Shown here piece after piece: positions 16,737 to 25,571 of a stretch of DNA of 53,173 nt. Both the position numbers and the translations under genes were made by a program. The notes beneath the pieces were generated by a model that was not told the origin of the DNA, did no database searches, and saw only the letters and a list, made by a program, of their open reading frames with translations. The first letter of the stretch is position 1. Each line of letters starts with the position of its first letter. The stretch is from a bacterium (lineage in GTDB: Bacteria; Actinomycetota; Thermoleophilia; Miltoncostaeales; Miltoncostaeaceae), in NCBI GenBank assembly GCA_029977205.1, contig JAPOLI010000007.1, forward strand, positions 1 through 53,173. Reading direction: 5' to 3'.

Positions 16737-17944
16737 TGGCGCCGCTGGTCCAGGTCGACTCGCCGGGGCAGTCGTGGGCCCAGGAGCGCGTGCTGGTCCG
16801 TGCTGACCTCAACGCTCCCCTCGATGGGCCGGAGGGCGGGGACCGGCGCGTGTCCGACGACGCCCGCATCCGCTCCTCGGTGGCCACGCTGCGCCACCTG
16901 CTCGATGCCGGAGCGGGGGTGGCGGTCTGCTCGCACCTCGGTCGCCCGAAGGGGCAGCCCGTGTCGGATCTCTCGCTCGCGCCGTGCGCTGCCCGGCTGT
17001 CGGAGTTGCTCGGGCAGCCGGTCGAGCTGCTGGCGGACTGCACCGGCCCCGAGGTGGAGGCGCGCGTGCGTGCCCTGAAGCCGGGCGAGATCGTGATGCT
17101 CGAGAACCTGCGGTTCCACCCGGAGGAGGAGGCCAACGACGCGGCCTTCGCCGACCGGCTGGCCGCCGGGTTCACGAAGTACGTGGACGATGCCTTTGGC
17201 GCGGCGCATCGTGCGCATGCATCCACCGACGCCGTGGCGCGTCGTCTCGACCCCTGCGCGGGCCTGCTGCTCGCCCGCGAGGTCGAGGTGCTCGGGGGGC
17301 TGCTCGATGCCCCGGCCGCACCGTTCGTCGCGGTGCTCGGCGGCTCGAAGGTGAGCGACAAGTTGCCGCTGATCGAGAACCTGCTCGACCGGGCCGACCG
17401 TATCCTGATCGGCGGGGCCATGTGCTTCACGTTCCTCGCGGCGCTGGGCGATCCGGTAGGTACCTCGCTCCACGAGGATGAGGCAGCCCAGGCCCTCGCG
17501 CTCCGCCTGCTCGACCGCGCTGGGAAGGTGAACTGCACGCTGCAGCTGCCCACGGACATCCTGGTGGCCGACCGCTTCGATGCCGGAGCGGCGCTTCAGG
17601 TAGTGCCAAGTGATGAGATTCCCGACGGCTGGATGGGCGTGGACATCGGGCCGCGCACGGCGGAGGCATATCGCGAGGTGATCATGGGCGCCGGCACGGT
17701 GTTCTGGAATGGCCCCATGGGGGCGTTCGAAATCCCGCCGTTCGCCGACGGCACCCGCGCAGTGGCCGAGGCCATGGCGGCCTCGCCGGCGGCAACCGTC
17801 GCGGGCGGCGGCGATTCGGGCGCCGCACTGGGAGACATGGGCCTCGCAGACCACCTCACATGGGTGTCCACAGGCGGCGGCGCCGCCCTCGAGCTGATGG
17901 AGGGCCGCATGCTTCCGGGCGTAGCCGCCCTGCCGACCGCATGA
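16736..17944 (+). CDS. pgk: Phosphoglycerate kinase
   Basis: A 402-aa enzyme transferring phosphate from 1,3-bisphosphoglycerate to ADP. Family landmarks are RVLVRADLNAPL, CSHLGRPKG, LENLRFHPEE, AVLGGSKVSDK and the C-terminal nucleotide-binding WVSTGGGAALELMEG. The GTG start overlaps the gap stop by one base (TAGTG), so the genes are translationally coupled. Normal length for the family. Confidence 0.97.
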
Positions 17945-18693
17945 GCGCCGTTCGGCGCCCGCTGGTGGCGGGCAACTGGAAGATGCACAAGACCGTCGGC
18001 GAGGCGCGGGAGTTCTGCGATGCCCTGGCGACGCTCGTGGATGTCGCCGCGCCGCTGGATGTGGCGGTGTGCCCGCCGTTCACGGCCCTCGAGGCGACGG
18101 CCCGGGCCCTGGCGGGCACGTCGATCGCCGTCTACGCGCAGAACGTCCACGAGGCGGAGGCGGGGGCCCACACCGGGGATGTCTCCGCGGCGATGGTCCT
18201 CGACACCGGCGCGACCGGGGCGCTCGTGGGGCACTCCGAGCGACGCGCCGCCGGGGATACCGACGCGCAGGTGGCGGCCCGCGTGCGCGCCGGCATCGAT
18301 GCGGGCCTGCTCATCGTGATGTGCTGTGGCGAATCACTGGACACCCGTCGGGCCGGCCAGACAGAGGAGTGGGTCACGCGGCAGGTCCGCGACGGCCTCG
18401 CGAGTGCGACGGCAGCAGACATCGACCGCCTGGTCATCGCCTACGAGCCCATCTGGGCCATCGGCACCGGTGAGACGGCCACGCCCGATCAGGCGCAGGA
18501 GGCGTGCGCCATCGTGCGCCGCGTGGCCTCCGAGGTGGTGGACGGCACGCGCCTGCGCGTGCTCTACGGGGGCAGCGTCAACCCGGGCAACGCGGCGGAG
18601 CTCATGGCGTGCGCCGATGTCGACGGGGCGCTCGTGGGCGGCGCGAGCCTCGACCCCGGGTCGTTCGCCGCGATCGTGGCCGCCGCCGCATGA
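17941..18693 (+). CDS. tpiA: Triosephosphate isomerase
   Basis: A 250-aa TIM-barrel enzyme interconverting dihydroxyacetone phosphate and glyceraldehyde-3-phosphate. Lys and His are seen in AGNWKMH and GHSERR, and the catalytic Glu in AYEPIWAIGTG; GGSVNPGN binds phosphate. ATG overlaps the pgk stop (ATGA) and its own stop overlaps gpmI. secG, which often follows tpiA in actinomycetes, is not here. Confidence 0.97.
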   Translation: MSAVRRPLVAGNWKMHKTVGEAREFCDALATLVDVAAPLDVAVCPPFTALEATARALAGTSIAVYAQNVHEAEAGAHTGDVSAAMVLDTGATGALVGHSERRAAGDTDAQVAARVRAGIDAGLLIVMCCGESLDTRRAGQTEEWVTRQVRDGLASATAADIDRLVIAYEPIWAIGTGETATPDQAQEACAIVRRVASEVVDGTRLRVLYGGSVNPGNAAELMACADVDGALVGGASLDPGSFAAIVAAAA

Positions 18694-20198
18694 GCGGCCC
18701 TCTCGTGCTCGTCGTGATCGACGGGTTCGGCGTGGCCCCGCCGGGGCCCGGCAATGCCGTCAGCCTCGCGCGAACGCCCGCGCTCGACGCGCTCGCGGCG
18801 GAGGGGTCGCCCACGCTCCTCCAGGCAAGTGGCCTGCCCGTGGGGCTGCCCGAGGGGCAGATGGGCAACAGCGAGGTCGGGCATCTCAACCTGGGTGCTG
18901 GCCGTCGCGTGCCGCAGATGCTCGTGCGCATCGACGAGGCGGTGGCGGCACCCGGTGGGCTCGCCTCCGTGCCGGCGATCGCGGCGGCGCTGGGCGCCGC
19001 GCGGGCGTCCACGCTGCATCTCGTCGGCCTGGTGGGTGACGGCGGCGTGCACGCCAGCCAGCGCCACCTCGTGGCGCTGCTCGAGGCCGCGCGCTCGCAG
19101 GGTGTGGATCGGGTGGTGGTGCACGCAATCACCGACGGCCGTGACTCGCGGCCCGACTCGGCGCTGCCGGCGATTCGCGATCTCGAGGCCCGCGGCACCG
19201 TCATCGGCACCATCGTCGGTCGCTACTGGGCGATGGACCGCGACCATCGGTGGGAGCGAACGCAGCGTGCTCACGACGCCATGGTCGCCGGACGTGGAGA
19301 GCGGGCGCCGACGGCTGCAGAGGCCGTCCAGCGCTCATATGCGGCCGGCGTCACGGATGAGTTCATCGAGCCGTGGGTGATCGGCGACCCGACTGCGGGT
19401 CGTATCGGGCCCGACGACCAGGTGATCGTCTGGAACTTCCGTCCCGACCGCGCGCGACAGATCACGCAGGCCCTCGGCGACCGCGCCTTCGACGGCTTCG
19501 ACCGCGGCCCGGCACCGGTGCTGCCGGCCATCACCACGATGACCCGGCTGCGCCGCGAATGGGCCTACCCGGTGGCGTTCGAGGCGGAGGACGTCCTGCA
19601 GGGGCTCGCCGAGACCGTGAGCGACGCCGGGCGCCTGCAATTGCACGTGGCCGAGACCGAGAAGTACGCGCACGTCACGTATTTCTTCAATGGCGGGCGC
19701 GAGGAGCCCTTTGATGGCGAGGAGCGCGTGCTGGTGCAGAGCCCGCAGCACGTGGCGACCTACGACGAGGCGCCCGAGATGAGCGCCTCCGGCATTCGCG
19801 ACGCCGTGGTGGGCGCGCTCGGGGAGGGCGGCCGTGAGTTCATCGTCGTGAACTTCGCCAACGCCGACATGGTCGGGCACACCGGAGTGGTTCCCGCGGC
19901 CGTGCGTGGCATCGAGGCCGTCGACCGCTGCATGGCCGACATCCGTCCCGCCGTCGCCGCGGCGGGCGGTCTCCTCATGGTCACGGCCGATCACGGCAAC
20001 TCGGAGGTGATGCGGGAGCCGGATGGCAGCCCGAACACCGCGCACACCACCAATCCGGTTCCGCTGTGGATCGACCGTCCCGGGCTGCCGCTGCGCGAGG
20101 GGCGCCTCGGCGATGTTGCGCCGACCGCCTGCGCGCTCATGGGATGGGACGCGCCGGCGGCGATGACCGGCGACATCCTGCTGGACGCGGGCAAGTAG
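18690..20198 (+). CDS. gpmI: 2,3-bisphosphoglycerate-independent phosphoglycerate mutase
   Basis: A 502-aa metal-dependent mutase of the alkaline-phosphatase superfamily. VVIDGFG holds a metal ligand, the phosphoserine is in GQMGNSEVGH, and later metal sites are in NFANADMVGHTG and TADHGNSE. It converts 3- to 2-phosphoglycerate, extending the glycolytic operon by one step. ATG overlaps the tpiA TGA. The TAG stop doubles as the start of the next gene's -10 box. Confidence 0.97.
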   Translation: MSGPLVLVVIDGFGVAPPGPGNAVSLARTPALDALAAEGSPTLLQASGLPVGLPEGQMGNSEVGHLNLGAGRRVPQMLVRIDEAVAAPGGLASVPAIAAALGAARASTLHLVGLVGDGGVHASQRHLVALLEAARSQGVDRVVVHAITDGRDSRPDSALPAIRDLEARGTVIGTIVGRYWAMDRDHRWERTQRAHDAMVAGRGERAPTAAEAVQRSYAAGVTDEFIEPWVIGDPTAGRIGPDDQVIVWNFRPDRARQITQALGDRAFDGFDRGPAPVLPAITTMTRLRREWAYPVAFEAEDVLQGLAETVSDAGRLQLHVAETEKYAHVTYFFNGGREEPFDGEERVLVQSPQHVATYDEAPEMSASGIRDAVVGALGEGGREFIVVNFANADMVGHTGVVPAAVRGIEAVDRCMADIRPAVAAAGGLLMVTADHGNSEVMREPDGSPNTAHTTNPVPLWIDRPGLPLREGRLGDVAPTACALMGWDAPAAMTGDILLDAGK

Positions 20199-20201
20199 CA
20201 T
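20196..20201 (+). promoter_or_regulatory. -10 box (TAGCAT) overlapping the gpmI stop codon
   Basis: TAGCAT begins with the gpmI TAG stop and ends nine bases before ATG 20211. No Shine-Dalgarno is visible, so the next gene can be transcribed separately as a leaderless mRNA. Confidence 0.5.
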
Positions 20202-20210
20202 CCGCCGCCG

Positions 20211-20615
20211 ATGAGCACCCGACCCCAGGAATGGCTTCCCGATCCTTCCGGCCGCCACGAGCTCCGGTGGTGGGACGGCACGGAGTGGACCCCGCACGTG
20301 AGCGACGGTGGTGACACCTCGACGGACCCCGACGGCGCCGCCGAGCAGCCGCCTCCGCCCCCTCGCGGCTCGGAGCCCGGTGCGCCGCGAACGCGCTCGG
20401 GGCGCGCCACGGCCTCGCTGGTGCTCGGCATCGTCGGGGTGCTGGTGTTCCCGGTGGTCTGCTCGACGCTCGCGATCATCTTCGGGGCCCTCGCACTGCG
20501 CGACATCGGTGACCGCGATGACATCGCGGGCCGCAACATGGCGTGGTGGGGCCTTGGCCTGGGGATCGCGGGCCTGGTCATCGGCATCGCGCTGATCGCG
20601 TACCGCTTCGCGTAG
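20211..20615 (+). CDS. DUF2510/DUF4190 membrane protein
   Basis: A 134-aa protein. The N-terminus, EWLPDPSGRHELRWWDGTEW, is the DUF2510 motif common in actinobacterial membrane proteins. A Pro-rich linker leads to two membrane helices with the DUF4190 pattern (ASLVLGIVGVLVFPVVCSTL, GALALRDI, WWGLGLGIAGLVIGIALI). Function unknown; members are often associated with envelope or secretion processes. The next gene starts directly after its stop. Confidence 0.8.
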   Translation: MSTRPQEWLPDPSGRHELRWWDGTEWTPHVSDGGDTSTDPDGAAEQPPPPPRGSEPGAPRTRSGRATASLVLGIVGVLVFPVVCSTLAIIFGALALRDIGDRDDIAGRNMAWWGLGLGIAGLVIGIALIAYRFA

Positions 20616-21071
20616 ATGGGCGCGCTGTCCGGTCGCATCCGCGTCAAGGAGCAGTCCCCCGACGGGTACCGGGCGCTGGCCGGCCTCACGCGCGCGGGCC
20701 ATCCTGACCATGCGCTCGCCGAATTGGTGAAGCTGCGCGCCTCGCGCGTCAACAACTGCCGGTACTGCATCGATGCGCACACTGCGGGCGCCCGGAAGGC
20801 CGGCGTGGGGGACGAGCAGATCGCCGCCACCGCCGACTGGCGGGGATCGCCCGCGTTCGACAACCGCGAGCGCGCGGCCCTCGCCCTTGCCGACCTTCTG
20901 ACGGTCACAGACGGCCTCGCGCATGCCGGTGACGCCCCGTCGGCCGATGTCTGGGGCGACGCCGCCGACGCGTTCCCGGACGACGAACTCGTGCAACTCG
21001 TGTTCACGATCGCCGGCATCAACGCGTGGAATCGCCTGATGATCGCGGAGGCCGTCAGCGCCGACGGCTGA
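20616..21071 (+). CDS. AhpD-like carboxymuconolactone decarboxylase family protein
   Basis: A 151-aa all-helical protein with the alkylhydroperoxidase AhpD core motif NCRYCIDAHT: Cys48, Cys51 and His55. Such proteins reduce peroxides or act as thiol-disulfide relays, usually as trimers or hexamers. The length and single motif fit the stand-alone AhpD-like group rather than true muconolactone decarboxylases. ATG follows the previous stop with no gap, so it is cotranscribed with the DUF2510 gene. Confidence 0.87.
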   Translation: MGALSGRIRVKEQSPDGYRALAGLTRAGHPDHALAELVKLRASRVNNCRYCIDAHTAGARKAGVGDEQIAATADWRGSPAFDNRERAALALADLLTVTDGLAHAGDAPSADVWGDAADAFPDDELVQLVFTIAGINAWNRLMIAEAVSADG

Positions 21072-21106
21072 GGCCCCGGCAGGTCCGGGCGCGGCCTGCG
21101 TGCGCC

Positions 21107-21340
21107 CTATCCCACCCGGATCAGGGACGTGATGATGTCGCGGCGCTGCTCCATCGAGAGCACCTCGTGCCCGGCGTCGTGGCACCAGGCCGGGAGATCG
21201 AGGAACACCATCGGGTCGTCCGCGAGCACCTCGAGTACCTCGCCGGGCGCCATGCGCGCGATCGTCTCGCGCGCCATGGTCACCGGCACGGGGCACCAGG
21301 TGCCCAGGGCGTCCACCGAGCGATCGGGGGGCGCGCTCAC
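21107..21340 (-). CDS. TusA/SirA-like sulfur carrier
   Basis: A 77-aa protein of the TusA fold. VDALGTWCPVPVTMARETI contains the CPxP motif with the persulfide-carrying Cys16, and the second half matches the family (VLADDP..LPAWCHDAGHEVL). TusA-like proteins accept sulfur from a cysteine desulfurase and pass it to tRNA thiolation, molybdenum cofactor or other pathways. GTG overlaps the stop of the desulfurase-like gene upstream, so the two are coupled, although that partner lacks its PLP lysine. Confidence 0.9.
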   Translation of the reverse strand: MSAPPDRSVDALGTWCPVPVTMARETIARMAPGEVLEVLADDPMVFLDLPAWCHDAGHEVLSMEQRRDIITSLIRVG

Positions 21341-22512
21341 GCCGGAGCCATCCCGCGCAGCGCCTCGACGGCAGCGGCGTAGGCCGCCACGGCCTCGGTC
21401 ACCTCGCCCTCGGTGGTGCTCGGTCCTGCGGTGAGCAACACCGCTGACCGCGCGGACTCCTCGTCGTGCCCCATGGCCTCGAGCACGGGCGATGCCTTGC
21501 CCGCGCCGAAGGTGCAGGCCGACCCGGGCGACACCGCCACGCCGCGCGCCGCCATGGCGAGGGCCACGGCCTCGCCCTCAACTCCGTCCGCCGACACCTG
21601 CACATGCCCGGGGAGCCGCTCCGCCACCGGCGGGCCGTTCAGCCGCGTTCGCGGCACGGCGCACAGGCCCTCCGTCAACGCCGTGGCCCGCGCGCGCATC
21701 CTCGCGATGCGTGCATCGCGGTCGGCACGGGTCTCACGGGCGGCTGCGGCGAGGCCGGCGATCCCCGGCACGTCGTGTGCGCCCCCGCGCTTGCCGCCCT
21801 CCTCAAGGCCACCCTCCACCAGCGGGTGCAGGTGGGTGCCCGGGCGCACGAGCAGCGCTCCGGTCCACGCTGGCGCGCCGAGCGTGCGACCGCCGATCAC
21901 CACCAGGTCTGCGCCGAGGCCGTCATCGAGCGGGATGAGGCCCGCCGTCTCCTCGGCGTCGAGCAGCACCAGCGCGTCCGGGCACGCCGTGCGCACCGCC
22001 GATGCCAGGGCTCGGGCGTCCTGGATCGTGCCGACCTCGGCCTGCCCATGGGTAACGACCACGAGGGGAGGCCACCCGGGGCCGCCCGGTTCCTCATCGG
22101 TCGCGGCGGCGAGCGACGCGAGATCGGCGGGCGACACCCGCCCCATGGCATCAACGGGTGCCAGCCGCAGGTTGCCCGCACGGCGCGTGAGCGTTCGGGC
22201 GACGGCCAGGGTCGCGGCATGCGCGAGTGGGTCGGTGACGATCGTCGGAGCGCTTTCGCCGGCCGCCGAGAGGGCTCCCTTTGCGGCCAGGTTGCGTGCC
22301 TCCGTGGGGCCGGCCGTGAAGATCACCGACTCCGCCGGCCATCCCGTGATGGCGGCGATCTCCACCCGGGCGTCGGACAGCACGGTCGCGGGCCCCCGGG
22401 CGGCCTCGTGGAGCGCCATGGGGCTGCCCACATGACGCGCCCAGCGGCCCATCTCGGCGATGACGGCCTCGGACAGCGGCCAGGCCGAGGCGTGGTCGAG
22501 GTAGGCGCTCAT
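21337..22512 (-). CDS. Cysteine-desulfurase-like class V aminotransferase lacking the PLP lysine
   Basis: A 391-aa NifS/IscS-type protein: YLDHASAWPL at the N-terminus, VIFTAGPTEARNLA, LLDAEETAGLIPLD (Asp185) and the active-cysteine loop PGSACTFGAGKASPVLEAMG (Cys333). The stretch that should read S-x-H-K and carry the PLP Schiff-base lysine instead reads DLVVIGGRTLGAPAW, with Arg209-Thr210 in place of His-Lys. Asn-x-Glu-x-Gly has become QAEVG and the conserved Gln after Asp185 is Glu. It may therefore be a catalytically altered or non-enzymatic homologue that retains the sulfur-accepting cysteine. ATG 22512 overlaps the upstream phosphoesterase stop. Confidence 0.85.
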   Translation of the reverse strand: MSAYLDHASAWPLSEAVIAEMGRWARHVGSPMALHEAARGPATVLSDARVEIAAITGWPAESVIFTAGPTEARNLAAKGALSAAGESAPTIVTDPLAHAATLAVARTLTRRAGNLRLAPVDAMGRVSPADLASLAAATDEEPGGPGWPPLVVVTHGQAEVGTIQDARALASAVRTACPDALVLLDAEETAGLIPLDDGLGADLVVIGGRTLGAPAWTGALLVRPGTHLHPLVEGGLEEGGKRGGAHDVPGIAGLAAAARETRADRDARIARMRARATALTEGLCAVPRTRLNGPPVAERLPGHVQVSADGVEGEAVALAMAARGVAVSPGSACTFGAGKASPVLEAMGHDEESARSAVLLTAGPSTTEGEVTEAVAAYAAAVEALRGMAPA

Positions 22513-23246
22513 CGGCCCTCCGCGAGTCGCGCGCCGAGCTCGGCGGGCAGGCCAGCGACCTGGATGGCGTTCTGCGCCCCCGGCACGTCGTACGGGGTGC
22601 GCCTGAACCTGAGGGTGAGGGCGTCCAGATCGAGGATGGCCCACGAGGCCCGTGGGTCGAGGTCCCGGGGCTGGCCGACCGAGCCGGGGTTGATGATCCA
22701 TCGGCCGCCATCAAGCGACAGGGTCTCCTCGCCGCGGACGAGGCCCCCGTCGAGGCGGCCGTCATCGCCGAGGCGCCACGCCCCGGCGAGGTGGGTGTGG
22801 CCGATCAGGATGATGCGGGCGGGGTGGGCGTCGAAGGCCGCGCGCGCCTGATCGCCGTTGATGACGTACTCCCAGATGGGGTCGCGCGGGCTGGCATGGA
22901 AGAGGGCAACATCATCTGCGGGGTCCTCCGGCTCGAGCGCGGCCAGGCGGTCGAGGGAATTGCGGTCGAGACGGGTGCGGGTCCACTCGATCGCGGCGCG
23001 TGCATGCGGGGTGAACTGCGCCACCGGCACGCGCCCGTCCGCCGCAAGGTCATGGTTCCCGGCGATGCAGCGCTCGGATTCGGTGACGCACACCCGCAGG
23101 CATTCCGCCGGGTGCGCCCCGTACCCCACCATGTCGCCGAGGCACCAGATCCGCGTGACGGCGGCCTGGCGAATGGCGCGGCGGACGGCCTCGAGCGCAT
23201 GGCGGTTGCCGTGGATGTCGCTGATGATGGCGATGCGGTCGCTCAC
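22509..23246 (-). CDS. Metallophosphoesterase, YfcE/DUF2851-type small phosphodiesterase
   Basis: A 245-aa calcineurin-like phosphoesterase. All metal motifs are present in order: SDIHGN, GDMVGYG, GNHD and GHTH, followed by NPGSVGQPRD, typical of the YfcE-like group that hydrolyses phosphodiesters or small phosphate esters. Cytosolic by composition. It starts with GTG 23246, eight bases from TACTGT, and overlaps the desulfurase-like gene downstream, forming a three-gene operon with it and the TusA-like gene. Confidence 0.88.
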   Translation of the reverse strand: MSDRIAIISDIHGNRHALEAVRRAIRQAAVTRIWCLGDMVGYGAHPAECLRVCVTESERCIAGNHDLAADGRVPVAQFTPHARAAIEWTRTRLDRNSLDRLAALEPEDPADDVALFHASPRDPIWEYVINGDQARAAFDAHPARIILIGHTHLAGAWRLGDDGRLDGGLVRGEETLSLDGGRWIINPGSVGQPRDLDPRASWAILDLDALTLRFRRTPYDVPGAQNAIQVAGLPAELGARLAEGR

Positions 23247-23265
23247 CGCGGCCTACAGTAACCGC
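23247..23265. promoter_or_regulatory. Overlapping divergent -10 boxes
   Basis: Only 19 bases separate two divergent GTG starts. TACAGT (plus, 23254-23259) is six bases before rlmH, and TACTGT (minus, 23260-23255) is eight bases before the phosphoesterase. The two hexamers share five base pairs, so polymerase can serve only one direction at a time. Confidence 0.6.
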
Positions 23266-23748
23266 GTGAGCCGCCTCATCCAGTTCGTGGTCGTCGGGCG
23301 CCTGCGCCCGCCGCTCGCGGATGCCGGCGCGGAGTTCGAGGCGCGTATCGCCCGGATGGCGGATTTCCGGGTGGACGAGGTGGCAGCGGAGCCCGTCCAG
23401 CATGGCGACGACCAGGTCTTCCGTCGTGAGGGCGCGCGCATGGCGGCGAAGGTCGCTCAGGGCGCGTACGTGGTTGCCATGGACTCCCGGGGGCGCGCCC
23501 CGGACAGCAGCGAGGCCCTTGCCGCGTGGATGGGGCGCCGTCTCGAGGACACCCGGCCGACGTGCTTCCTCGTCGGTGGGGCGATCGGGCTCGACCCGGC
23601 CATGGCCGAGGGTGCCCATGAGGTGATGTCGCTCGGCCCGCTCACCCTTCCGCATCAGCTTGCACGGGTGGTGCTGGCCGAGCAGGTGTACCGGGCGCTG
23701 GCCGAGCTCGCGGGGCATCCCTACCCCCGCGCGGGCGGCGCTCGGTAG
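23266..23748 (+). CDS. rlmH: Ribosomal large subunit pseudouridine methyltransferase RlmH
   Basis: A 160-aa SPOUT-family enzyme that methylates pseudouridine 1915 of 23S rRNA on assembled 70S ribosomes. The knot region reads CFLVGGAIGLDPAM followed by LGPLTLPHQLARVVLAEQVYRA, the family signature. GTG start set by TACAGT six bases upstream. Its TAG stop forms the start of the argS -10 box. Confidence 0.93.
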   Translation: MSRLIQFVVVGRLRPPLADAGAEFEARIARMADFRVDEVAAEPVQHGDDQVFRREGARMAAKVAQGAYVVAMDSRGRAPDSSEALAAWMGRRLEDTRPTCFLVGGAIGLDPAMAEGAHEVMSLGPLTLPHQLARVVLAEQVYRALAELAGHPYPRAGGAR

Positions 23749-23751
23749 CAT
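23746..23751 (+). promoter_or_regulatory. -10 box (TAGCAT) overlapping the rlmH stop codon
   Basis: TAGCAT starts with the rlmH TAG and is eight bases from the argS GTG at 23760. The 15 bases from the hexamer on (TAGCATCGCGCGCCG) are the same as those upstream of thrS. Confidence 0.55.
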
Positions 23752-23759
23752 CGCGCGCC

Positions 23760-25421
23760 GTGCCGACCGAGAGCCCCATCACACCGCTGGCCCGTGCCCT
23801 CGCGCGCGAGGCATCGGCGGTGGCCGGGACGCCCGATGCCGCCGCCGCGCTGGAGCCCCCCGCCAACGCGGAATTCGGGGACCTGGCCACCAATGTCGCC
23901 ATGACGCTCGCGAAGGCGGCGAAGCGGAACCCGCGTGAGATCGCCGACGACCTCGTGACGCGCCTCCCGGACGCGGACGGGCTCGCCGGTTACATCGCAT
24001 CGGCGGAGGTGGCCGGGCCCGGCTTCATCAACCTCACCCTGAGCCCGAGGTGGTTCGCGGACGCCGCGCGGGCGATCGCGGAGGCGGGGGACGACTACGG
24101 GCGCGGGCAGGCTGATCCGCCGGAGCGGATCCTCATCGAGTTCGTGTCGGCCAATCCGACCGGCCCGCCTCACGTCGGCCACGCCCGCCAGGCCGCGTAC
24201 GGCGACAGCCTCGCGCGGATCCTCGACTACTCCGGCCACGCCGTGACGCGTGAGTTCTACGTGAACGACTGGGGCCGGCAGATGGAGCTGTTCGGTGCCT
24301 CCGTTGCCGCGCGGTACGGACAGCTGCTCGGGCTGGCCACCGAGGTCCCCGAGGACGGCTACCAGGGCGACTACGTGCGGGGGATCGCCGAGCGCCTGCG
24401 CGAGGAGGTGGGCGACGACTATGCGGACCGGGTGGATCCGCCTGATGCAGAGGCACTCGCGGTGTTCGCCCTGCGCGGCAAGGACCTGATGCTGGCGGAG
24501 ATGACGGCGGTGCTCGCGCGCTTCCGTGTGCGGTTCGACGACTTCTTCAGCGAGACGACCCTGCATGAGGGCGGCATGGTGGCTCGGGGGCTCGAGGCTC
24601 TCATCGCGTCGGGCGACGCCTATGAGCACGAGGGTGCACTGTGGTTCCGCACGACCGACTACGGCGATGAGAAGGATCGCGTGCTGCGCCGCTCCGACGG
24701 CTCGACCACCTACCTGGCGGCCGACGTGGCGTATCACCTCGACAAGGCGGGTCGGGGTGACGCCCGCCTGCTCGACGTGCTCGGCGCCGATCACCATGGA
24801 TACATCGCGCGGCTTCGCGCGGTGATCGCCGCGGGTGGCCACGACCCCGACATGCTCGAGGTGCCGATCGTCCAGTTGGTGTCGCTCGTCGAGGGCGGCG
24901 AGGCGAAGAAGATGAGCAAGCGCGCGGGGACGCTTGTGACGCTCTCCGACCTCATCGATGACATCGGCGTGGACGCCGCACGGTTCTTCCTCGTGCAGCG
25001 AAGCCACGAGACCGCGTTCGACCTCGACCTCGACGTGGCCCGCGCGGAGGGAAATGAGAACCCCGTCTACTACGTGCAGTACGCGCACGCGCGGATCGCG
25101 GGCATCCTCGCGCAGCAGCCCGGCGCGCCAGCCGACGCCGGACCCCCGGACGCGCTGGACCCTGCTGAGCGCGCCCTGCTGCTCACGCTGGCAGGGTGGC
25201 CCGAGGCAGTGCATGAGGCCGAACGCCGCCGCTCACCCCATCGCGTCGCCGCATACCTGATGGACCTCGCCCGGGACTTCCACGCCTTCTACCACCGCTG
25301 TCGGGTGGTGGGGGAGGCCCCCGCGGTGATGGCCCTGCGCCTCGACCTGCTGCGCGCGACCCGCCAGGTCATCGCCACGGGCCTCGGGCTCGTCGGCGTG
25401 GAGGCCCCCGACCGCATGTAG
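23760..25421 (+). CDS. argS: Arginyl-tRNA synthetase
   Basis: A 553-aa class I synthetase for tRNA-Arg. An N-terminal Arg-tRNA domain (about 1-90) precedes ANPTGPPHVGHARQAAYGDS with the HIGH-type HVGH, then KMSKRAG, the KMSKS equivalent; the DALR anticodon-binding domain occupies the last 120 residues. The GTG start is leaderless by spacing. The tRNA-Gly gene follows after 25 bases with its own -10 box. Confidence 0.96.
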   Translation: MPTESPITPLARALAREASAVAGTPDAAAALEPPANAEFGDLATNVAMTLAKAAKRNPREIADDLVTRLPDADGLAGYIASAEVAGPGFINLTLSPRWFADAARAIAEAGDDYGRGQADPPERILIEFVSANPTGPPHVGHARQAAYGDSLARILDYSGHAVTREFYVNDWGRQMELFGASVAARYGQLLGLATEVPEDGYQGDYVRGIAERLREEVGDDYADRVDPPDAEALAVFALRGKDLMLAEMTAVLARFRVRFDDFFSETTLHEGGMVARGLEALIASGDAYEHEGALWFRTTDYGDEKDRVLRRSDGSTTYLAADVAYHLDKAGRGDARLLDVLGADHHGYIARLRAVIAAGGHDPDMLEVPIVQLVSLVEGGEAKKMSKRAGTLVTLSDLIDDIGVDAARFFLVQRSHETAFDLDLDVARAEGNENPVYYVQYAHARIAGILAQQPGAPADAGPPDALDPAERALLLTLAGWPEAVHEAERRRSPHRVAAYLMDLARDFHAFYHRCRVVGEAPAVMALRLDLLRATRQVIATGLGLVGVEAPDRM

Positions 25422-25429
25422 CCGTGCGC

Positions 25430-25435
25430 TACCCT
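25430..25435 (+). promoter_or_regulatory. -10 box (TACCCT) of tRNA-Gly
   Basis: TACCCT lies 11 bases before the mature 5' end of the tRNA, leaving a short 5' leader for RNase P to remove. Confidence 0.5.
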
Positions 25436-25446
25436 TGGCGCGACCC

Positions 25447-25519
25447 GCGGGTGTAGCTCAGTTGGTAGAGCATCAGCTTCCCAAGCTGAGGGTCGCCGGT
25501 TCGAGCCCGGTCGCCCGCT
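25447..25519 (+). tRNA. tRNA-Gly (anticodon CCC)
   Basis: A 73-base cloverleaf: acceptor GCGGGTG with CGCCCGC (one G-T pair), D arm around AGCTCAGTTGGTAGAGC, anticodon stem TCAGC/GCTGA with loop TTCCCAA giving CCC, and T arm around GGTTCGAGCC. It reads GGG codons. The discriminator base is T and the CCA end is not encoded. Confidence 0.95.
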
Positions 25520-25531
25520 TCACGCCAGCCC

Positions 25532-25546
25532 GGCACGCGTGGTGCC
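25532..25546 (+). terminator. Hairpin after tRNA-Gly
   Basis: GGCAC-GCGTG-GTGCC lies 12 bases after the tRNA. There is no T-run, so it may serve as a weak terminator or a processing stop. Confidence 0.3.
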
Positions 25547-25571
25547 GCGAGGGTCGCCCCGCCGGTGCCGC

